In this document: positions 56,866 to 64,000 of the stretch, piece after piece
Layout: each line of letters begins with the position of its first letter
Numbering within the stretch: position 1 is the first letter of the stretch
Assembly: GCA_024449915.1 (NCBI GenBank)
Contig: JAMZAV010000903.1
Span: 186,001-250,000 of the forward strand
Direction of reading: 5' to 3'
DNA length: 64,000 bases
Origin: Sweltsa coloradensis
Taxonomy: Eukaryota > Arthropoda > Insecta > Plecoptera > Chloroperlidae
Notes under the pieces: model-generated
Database searches by the model: none
What the model was told of the DNA's origin: nothing
What the model saw: only the letters and a program-made list of their open reading frames with translations
Position numbers and translations under genes: made by a program

Positions 56866-57628
56866 CTAGGAAAACGCTTAAGTCCCGCCGCGTTGTTGGA
56901 TGAGCGTAATTGGTGCACTAAGTTGCCATGTGTTACGCGGATTTTTACTGTTGTTCTGTGAAAAAATCATTAATTAGTCGAAGATTTTTTTTAAATAAAT
57001 GAAATTAAATAAAAAATTAACTTTATTTTTTTAATGAATCGTAATTTTTAAAAAAGAAAAAAAATCGTAAAAATGAAATTTTCATAAGAAATAGTTATTT
57101 GATTGCGCTCAAATTTTACACAAATATATTAATTCATAAAATTAAGGTTCTATGAAAAAATCATTACAATAGGATAAAGCATGTAGGTGTTATAAGTCAA
57201 AGAATTGTTTTAAAAATGAAAAAAAACCGTAAAATTTCGATTTTCATGAGAAATAATTTTTCGATTACGCTCAAATTTCACACGAATATCTTAATTCATA
57301 AAATAAAGATTCTGTGAAAAAATCATTACAATCGGATAAAGCATGTAGGAGTTATAAGTCGAAGAAATGTTTTAAAATTCGAAAAAAAATCGTAAAATTG
57401 CGTTTTTTATGAGAAAAAATTTCCCGATTGCGCTCAAAAACGTGGCAGTTCTAAGTTCAGAGATTTCGAAGGCCTCCATAAAATTTCATCACAATCGGAG
57501 TATCGGTTTAGCCGGAATCGTGTTAACAGACACACAAAAATACAAAAAAAAAGGAAAAAAAAACATTCCGGATTTTTTTTTCTAGTGTAGTGAAATGGAA
57601 TCTTCGCTTCGCTCGCTTCGCTCATCCA
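56866..57628 (-). mobile_element. Helentron-like element, family 1, full-length copy
   Basis: CTAG at 56866-56869, then the hairpin and inverted start. The 5' end is TGGATGAGCGAAGCG at 57628. Internal units resemble those at 34381-35200. Confidence 0.78.
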
Positions 57629-57797
57629 ATAATAATAATAAAAAAATAAAAATAAATTCGTAATTAGAGTCTACCCACTCAGTCATATAACTGATTTTCA
57701 GTGGAGGACAACCAACCCTGTATGTGCCAACACCAACCCCGTCCCTCCAGCGCCGCCGCCATTCCCCCATCGCGGAATGGCGATCATGTGGCAGTGG

Positions 57798-57836
57798 CAG
57801 TGGCGGATAGCCCCCCCCCCCCCCTATAATTATTTA
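57798..57836. mobile_element. hAT-type end cut off by a Helentron-like insertion
   Basis: CAGTGGCGGATAG followed by a C run equals the 5' end of the element at 208. It stops 39 bp later, where the next element starts. Confidence 0.45.
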
Positions 57837-58611
57837 CTAGGAAAACGCTTAAGTCCCGCCGCGTTGTTGGATGAGCGTAATTGGTGCATTGAGCTGCCAT
57901 GATTGTGTTATGAGGATTTTCTGTTGTTCTGTGACAAAATTATTACAAAGTCGAATAATTTTTTTAAATTAAATTAAAAAAATACAAAATTAACATTATA
58001 TTTAATTTTTTTAATTTTAAAAAAAGAAAAAAATCGTAAAATTGCGTTTTTCATAAGAAATAATTATTCGATTGCGCTCAAATTTTACAAAAATATATTA
58101 ATTCATAAAATTAAGGTTCTGTGAAAAATTCATTACAATAGGATAAAGCATGTAGGTGTTATAAGTCAAAGACTTGTTTAAAAAAAGAAAAAACCTGTAA
58201 AATTTCGATTTTCATGAGAAATAATTTTTCGATTGCGCTCAAATTTCACACGAATATCTTAATTCATAAAATTAAGGTTCTGTGAAAAAAACATTACAAT
58301 CGAATTAAGCATGTAGGTGTTATAAGTCGAAGAACTATTTTAAAAATCGAAAAAATTCGTAAAATGGCGATTTTCATGAGAAATAATTTTCCGATTGCGC
58401 TCAAAAACGTGGCAGTTCTAAGTTCAGAGATTTCGAAGGTCTCCATAAAATTTCATCGCAATTGGAGTATCGGTTTAGCCGGAATCGTGTTAACAAACAC
58501 ACAATAATACAAACAGAAAAAAAAAAAAAAAAAAAAAAACATCGCGGATTTTTCTCCAGTGTAGTGAAATGGAATCTTCGCTTCGCTCGCTACGCTCGCT
58601 ACGCTCATCCA
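57837..58611 (-). mobile_element. Helentron-like element, family 1, full-length copy
   Basis: CTAG at 57837-57840; 5' end TGGATGAGCGTAGCGAGC at 58611. It has an A run (T on the element strand) near 58517-58540 and three internal units. Confidence 0.78.
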
Positions 58612-58616
58612 AAAAA

Positions 58617-59190
58617 CTAGGCCGCTTCGCGAACGCTTTTTTTTAATCGCGTTGATGGATGAGCTTTTTGTGAGTTTTTAGTTTGCTTGGGATCTCTTTA
58701 CACTTACAAGTGCTTTTTGAACGCATTGTATAGGTGATTGTTGTCTAGTTTCTATTGTTACTTGTTACTTGTTATTATATACCTCAAAAAACTCATATTA
58801 AAACCTTTATTCTATGGATTGTAGTTCACTTTTTCAATTTTTCTTTCAAAAAGCAATACATCACCATTACCTGTCCATGTAAAGTATGAACGTTGTAGCC
58901 CCACCCGTTTGGTCAGAATCGGCCCAAATGTCACGAAAATATCGCACTAAAAAATCGAAAAAATCGTAAAAGTACGATATTCATGAGAAATATTTCTTCG
59001 ATTGTACCCAAAAACGTGGCAAGTCTAAGTTCAGAGATTTCGAAGGTCCCCTCCACCTTTCATCAAGATCGCATATGCCGTTTGCCTGGTAGAGAACGAA
59101 CAGACAAAAACACAAAAAACAAACAAAAAAACATTGGAGCTAAATTTTTTGAGGAGCCAGTGAAATTGAAGTCTTTGCTTCGCAAATCCA
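58617..59190 (-). mobile_element. Helentron-like element, family 2, compact copy
   Basis: CTAG at 58617-58620, hairpin with GCGAACGC, the inverted start GGATGAGC at about 58659, and the 5' end at 59190 (degraded TGGATTTGCGAAGC). It is only 5 bp from the family 1 copy at 57837-58611, in the same orientation. Confidence 0.7.
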
Positions 59191-59499
59191 ATAAAATCAT
59201 AAAATCCAGGTGACCGTTAGGGCGCCGCAGCCAAGCCGCGGTGCGCTATATATACACTCTGGCACTTTATACAGCAAGCAGAATGGGGGTGATTTCGAGG
59301 TGTCACCCAGCCGTCATGAAACGTGATGTGAACTTGAAAACTATGAAAATCGAGAGGATTTAGGTACCTGACAACACTTGAAAATTTGGTTGGTGTACGA
59401 ACATTCCTTCTTGGTGAAAATATGACTTGAAACATGCTCAAAATCACTTTAAGGATGTTAGTTACTACTGTCTAATTCGTCAGTTTCAATCGGCCAGCG

Positions 59500-59640
59500 A
59501 TTCTGGCCAAACGGGTGGGGCTACAACGTTCATATTTTTCATGGGCATTAAGGTAATAGTGATACAGTTCCTTTTGAAAGAAAAAGTTGAAAAAGTTTGC
59601 TCGAAGGCTTCCAAATAAAGGTTTCAATATAAGCCTTATT
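59500..59640 (+). mobile_element. Helentron-like family 2 fragment
   Basis: CCAAACGGGTGGGGCTACAA, then CATTAAGG and GAAAAAGTTGAAAAAGTT match the inner part of the copies at 26777 and 42085. Both termini are missing. Confidence 0.55.
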
Positions 59641-59845
59641 CAAGAATATAATCAACACGTAACTATAGTTACTTGACAATAATCGACTACATTGTTTACA
59701 AAAAAACAAGTCTTTTGGACCACTAAATATTTTACATCCTATTGTTAATTGGTAATACCATAGAAATTAAATCAACTTTGATAAAATTATTATATTTTAA
59801 GTTTCAACAAATAATTTTGCAATGGAACTTGAAAAAGTAATGAGA

Positions 59846-60266
59846 TCACACACATAACAAAAACTTGTAGAAATACAGCCAAACCTTACACACTCAAAAG
59901 AAATGAGATCTAAAAAAGGGCCAAGCTCATCTACCTTTTCACATTTGCGCATTCTTAATTCATAAACGTACAGAGTCCCGTAACAGCATCCTTGAAAAGC
60001 TTGGCAAAATAGAATTTGCATGATATTACGTTTAAATTAATTAGAAAAAAGAACTTCTTGGATGAACTATAATTACTTTTAAATAAATAATTGCAAATTC
60101 TATTTTTCCAAGCTTTTCAAGCATGCTGTTAAGGGACACTGTACGTTTATGAATTAAGAATGCGCAAATGTGGAAGGGTAGATGAGCTTGGCCCTTTTTT
60201 AGATCTCATTTCTTTTGAGTGTGGAAGGTTTGGCTGTATTTCTACAAGTTTTTGTTATGTGTGTGA
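59846..60266. repeat. Foldback element, about 175-bp arms
   Basis: Arms 59846-60020 and 60092-60266 mirror each other (TCACACACATAACAAAAAC at the left, GTTTTTGTTATGTGTGTGA at the right), with a loop of about 70 bp. The minus-strand open frame at 59797-60021 lies in one arm and is not recognised. Confidence 0.8.
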
Positions 60267-60339
60267 TATTTTATTCCATAATAATAGTTTATTACTTTAT
60301 CATGCAAACCTCTGAAATGTCAAACGTTAATATGTTGCC

Positions 60340-60458
60340 ATGTATGCTGTGAATTGTAAGCTCGACATGACGACAAAACAAATTGACGCACACAAACTAC
60401 ATTGTTTCGGTATTGCATTCAGCCCCCACTTTTTCTAAAACGCACCAAATGCACTCTA
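60340..60458 (+). repeat. hAT-related repeat interrupted by a Helentron-like insertion
   Basis: It matches 586-712 inside the first hAT element (GTAAGCTCGACATGACGAC, then GCACCAAATGCACTCTA). The match stops exactly where a CTAG terminus begins. Confidence 0.7.
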
Positions 60459-60565
60459 CTAGGAAAACGCTTGAGTCCCGTCGCGTTGATGGATGAATTT
60501 TTTGGAACTTTTTAGTTTGCGTGGGATCTATTTACTTAACAAGTGCCTTTTGAACGTAGAAAAAC
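60459..60565 (-). mobile_element. Helentron-like family 2 3' end
   Basis: CTAG at 60459-60462, then GCGTT...AACGC hairpin arms and the inverted start ATGGATGA. The body is lost after about 100 bp. Confidence 0.65.
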
Positions 60566-61334
60566 GGGTGACGGTTGACGTGATCACTGGTCAGGGGAAA
60601 AGGTAAATACTTTTTTTTTTTGGGGGGGGGGGAGGAGAGAGGGAGTTTTAATGCAATATAAATATTAAGGGGAATAGGAAATGTGTTTTCTTTCACTACC
60701 TTACCTAGACCTACGTCAAAAACAGTTTTTGTGTTCTATTAAAACTTTAAACTGAACTGAGTGCACGCAATATTGCCATGGTCCAGAATTACCAAATACA
60801 TGTAGGGCCTATCACAAGTAGGACACAAAATTATTATTTCCGGGCACGTCAGATCAGATGTCACATCAACTATAATAACATAATGTAGTGCGTGCTACGT
60901 CCACAGCTGAAAGTATGACTATTATTACCGGCTATGAATGCTCTATGCATACTGCATGGATGCCCCAATCAAGTTAATTGGACTACACAAATTGCATAAT
61001 GAGCAATCTAAATTTCCTGTCTAGCAATTGTTTATTTAGGCAATTAACGGGACATCATTTCATTTTCTTGGTATTAATTTTCTTTCTCCATTCGTAGTTG
61101 GAAGAACATAAGCTGGCTGCTGGACATTAAGCTATACGTTCATTTCCATGGATAATAACTAATAATTTTTCGTGGGAAAGCCTGCCCAGGGTGCAATTTA
61201 TGCCCCTCTTCAGGTATCTAGCGTTGCGGATAGGATAATTGTGAAGGGATGTAGGGCTGTTTAAGAGGACTCATTCCCTTGCATTTGCATTAACGACTGA
61301 GGAAAACCTGCGGAAAAAACCTTCAGTCAGGATT

Positions 61335-61400
61335 GCAGCTCTCGGCGGGATTTGAATCCGGGACCTCCCGAATCAAAGTCGCCAACACTGTAGGTCATTT
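61335..61400 (-). repeat. tRNA-like fragment
   Basis: On the minus strand GGATTCAAATCCCGCC resembles a T-arm/B-box. The 5' half does not fold as a tRNA. Confidence 0.35.
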
Positions 61401-63070
61401 TCATGTGTATGATCAAACCGAAAAATTTCGTGAATTTTAAAATTTTAATCCTACCAAATTTTCAATTTAATTTTCTCGATTTGTTATAAAAAAATTAAAA
61501 TTGTTCACGTAGAAATCAAATAACAATCTATAATAATATTATCGTGTCGAAAAGGGAAAAAAAGGAAAGGTAAAATAAATGAAGTTCGCGTACGCAAATG
61601 AAAGGTGGAAATGAGAAAACGGTTTTTAATTGTTTTGTCAAGTATATATAAATATATTATATACTAGCTCGGAAACGTTATAAGAATCCCCCCCCCCCCC
61701 CCCCAGATTAGGATAGACTTCCCTCTGTTTTACGCAGCTAAATCATAACCCAACATAAAATTTATCAACACTAACTCATTTCAATAAATTCAATTACTAT
61801 TTATTTATACCCATTATCCTCTATATAGAAATAGTATCCCAAATAACTATTGCTCCCAACTGCGAGCCCGAGCCTATTTGCTCCAGATTTAGATGGTGAC
61901 AACCCACTTTTTTTTTCAAAATTTCATCATTGTATAAGTCATAGAAAAAAGACTATTTACAAAAATGCGATGTACGAGTTGGAAAAATCTCTTCCGTGTG
62001 GCGTGTACCCAATCTTCACGTGAAAAAGTTCATAAAAGTGATTGGTAAACTGACAATATGTAGATCTTAACAATTTTATAGATTGTCGACGAAAGCACGC
62101 TGAAAACAAGTAAAATGCCACCATTTGGAATGTTTAAAATAAAAATATACGTGGGTCGTGGGGCTATGCGCCGCAGACCCGCACTAATTGGAGGATCCCG
62201 CCCCCCAAATCCCCCATTGTACCAGAGTATAGGCCCAAAATACTTCTTAACTTTAACTGGCAGTTCCAAAACATTCTTATAGGCCCGTCGAGCGTCTGCC
62301 GTGTTATAAATTAACTACCGGAAATACGTATGGTTGTCATTATTTCGAAATTAGATTATACTTTTTACACAGGCAAATCAAGCAAATAGTCGGGAAAAAA
62401 TATGCTGTTTATCCTGCAGTTCTGTATAACACACACAAAGAACAACACTGTGTTGTGCAAACGAACACAAAAAGAACAATGTTAATTTAGTTGTAAATAT
62501 AGGCTGGAATGTTCGCCCCCCGGAAAAACTAGCAATTCCGAGTCTGGCTATTCAAACTGTACTGGCCACGAGGTCATATACACTGATCATGGAGCCGGCA
62601 ACGTACTATATTTAACTCCATGCACTGATGACCCGCACCAAGGGATACACGGATACCATACCCAAACCCATCAGGAGACAATAACAACGATACTGGAAAA
62701 GTTTGTGTGATGTCCAAGTCGAGGATTTGTCTTTTTTGCGGTGGGGAGGAGCGGCTACAAAAACTTTGTGGCCATGTGATGGATATTTTGATTTAGAATT
62801 TGTTCTTGAATCTAATCTAACAGGGACGACACAGGGAGCAGTGTACAGGCCAGTATGTTGTTAATATGTTGGCAGGTAAAAAAATTAAAAAATAACTATA
62901 TTGATCAATAAGCTAATAATTATCTCAAATGCTTCCTGGCTAAACAAATAGCTGTATTTGCCAACTGACAAATACCACCGGGGGGGGTCGCAATCGCTAT
63001 GCAGGGTATCAACTGATCTATCGGGGCCTAAGACAAACTTTTACTAAATTGTTATATACCGGTATTCTAA

Positions 63071-63150
63071 CTTGAGCTCAGTTGGTAGAGCATCGGTTCG
63101 AAAAGCCAGAGGTTCTGGGTTCGATCCCCAGCTGGGGGAAACTTTTACAA
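63071..63150 (+). repeat. tRNA-like fragment or SINE head
   Basis: GCTCAGTTGGTAGAGC gives a perfect D-arm, and CTGGGTTCGATCCCCAG a perfect T-arm. The acceptor ends (CTAACTT versus CTGGGGG) do not pair and the anticodon stem is poor. It is a tRNA pseudogene or SINE head rather than a working tRNA. Confidence 0.5.
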
Positions 63151-63666
63151 TTTGATACCAACATTCAATAATAAATAACGTAATCAACCAATGGTCGAAT
63201 AATTATTATTTTTTAAATCTCCGTTAAGGGATCTTTTTGTTGGCGGCGCCGGATATTATTAAGACAAAGTACCATTAAAAATATCCCCTGCTTGTTTTTG
63301 CATTCATTAATGGTGGATGTGCTTGGGCACATGAATTTTCAAACTTTCTGGGGGAGAGGGCTCCCGTTACCTCAAAGGTCACCAAAAACATTCTGTATAA
63401 AGAGGTCCTATCCTATGGTCCTTGTTGAAAGGCAAGAAGTTCGGTTTTTATGTTTTGATGAGACGTGACACAGGCATAGAAAAGTTTTGCTTATATTTAT
63501 GACTTGTTGAGATTATCAAATTATCAAAAACGCATTTTTCACAAAAAATAAAAACGCATTGAAAGGTAGGTACTGAACATGAAAACCACAATGGCATTTA
63601 CTGTAAGCCTACTCTCTTCTACAATTCACTGTTTATTCAAACTATCTCGTCACCTCTCATCTCCTG

Positions 63667-63667
<1 letters not shown>

Positions 63668-63700
<33 letters not shown>
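63668..63700. repeat. (GTAA)n microsatellite
   Basis: About eight perfect GTAA units. Confidence 0.9.
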
Positions 63701-64000
63701 AAGTTGGAAGTTGAACATGAAGTTCAGTTCAAATTTGGTGATAGCCAAGACTACTTTTATCAGGATGTATAGTTTTGTTTGCATATTTGAATGTATTTCT
63801 GTGTTAAGTTTCTAGGCATAATAGGAAATTTGCATAACATTATTTTATACTGGGTTAAGGCCACCTTCCTTTACACAAAAATATCTGATTTTCTTGATTT
63901 TGAGAATATTTCATTTATACAAGAAGGGTGAAAGTTTCCTACACATTTTGGCGGAAAAAAACAGGTCATACGTCACCGTGATACCAATCAACCAATCACG

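Larger units (their letters stand above)
60566..64000. other. Upstream flank of PDCD4, no gene recognised
   Basis: Contains poly-C at about 61687-61704 and a hAT-type GC hairpin remnant (about 62150-62220, minus orientation). It also holds two tRNA-like fragments and a GTAA microsatellite. No long open frame with a known domain. Confidence 0.4.

Noticed and set aside
63071..63150. Functional tRNA gene
   Set aside because: D-arm and T-arm are good but the acceptor stem does not pair and the anticodon stem is weak.

Overview
This is a eukaryotic (animal) genomic window: AT-rich and intron-dominated, with GT-AG introns, tRNA-derived repeats, LINE fragments and many DNA transposons. The one gene I can identify with confidence is PDCD4 (programmed cell death 4, an eIF4A inhibitor), on the minus strand. 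It has six coding exons, from the ATG at 55466 to the stop at 6632, and a predicted 453-residue product. The abundant TAGGCCTA-type palindromes and the strong repeat load would fit a marine invertebrate deuterostome (echinoderm or hemichordate). That is only an inference; the sequence does not settle the species.

Layout. 1-1516: a decayed hAT-family transposase gene split by a 654-bp non-autonomous hAT element with a perfect 8-bp target duplication. 3992-4953: another complete hAT-type element. 6632-13443: PDCD4 coding exons 6 to 2, with two more complete hAT-type elements in introns 3 and 2. 13444-55180: the 41.7-kb first intron, almost entirely mobile DNA. It holds LINE reverse-transcriptase remains, long foldback elements with arms up to about 380 bp, several hAT-type elements with exact 8-bp duplications, a 1.85-kb TIR element full of a short internal motif, and a large family of Helentron-like elements. 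55181-55466: coding exon 1. 55467-55800: probable CpG-rich promoter with an NRF1-type site and an E-box. 55980-64000: upstream sequence with more Helentron-like copies, foldbacks and tRNA-like fragments; no other gene recognised.

The most notable non-genic signal is the Helentron-like group. At least three sequence families share one 3' end (AACGC-loop-GCGTT, a short spacer, then CTAG followed by T). Two of them also have an inverted repeat of the 5' terminus (TGGATGAGC) placed just inside the 3' hairpin. Family 1 has internal tandem units of about 160 bp. More than a dozen copies or fragments lie in the window, some arranged head to tail, and one has inserted into a hAT-type repeat at a TT dinucleotide. 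All appear non-autonomous.

A stretch near 40.9-42.2 kb looks base-smeared compared with its repeat relatives and may be poor assembly rather than biology. No rRNA, intact tRNA, CRISPR array or prokaryotic operon was seen.
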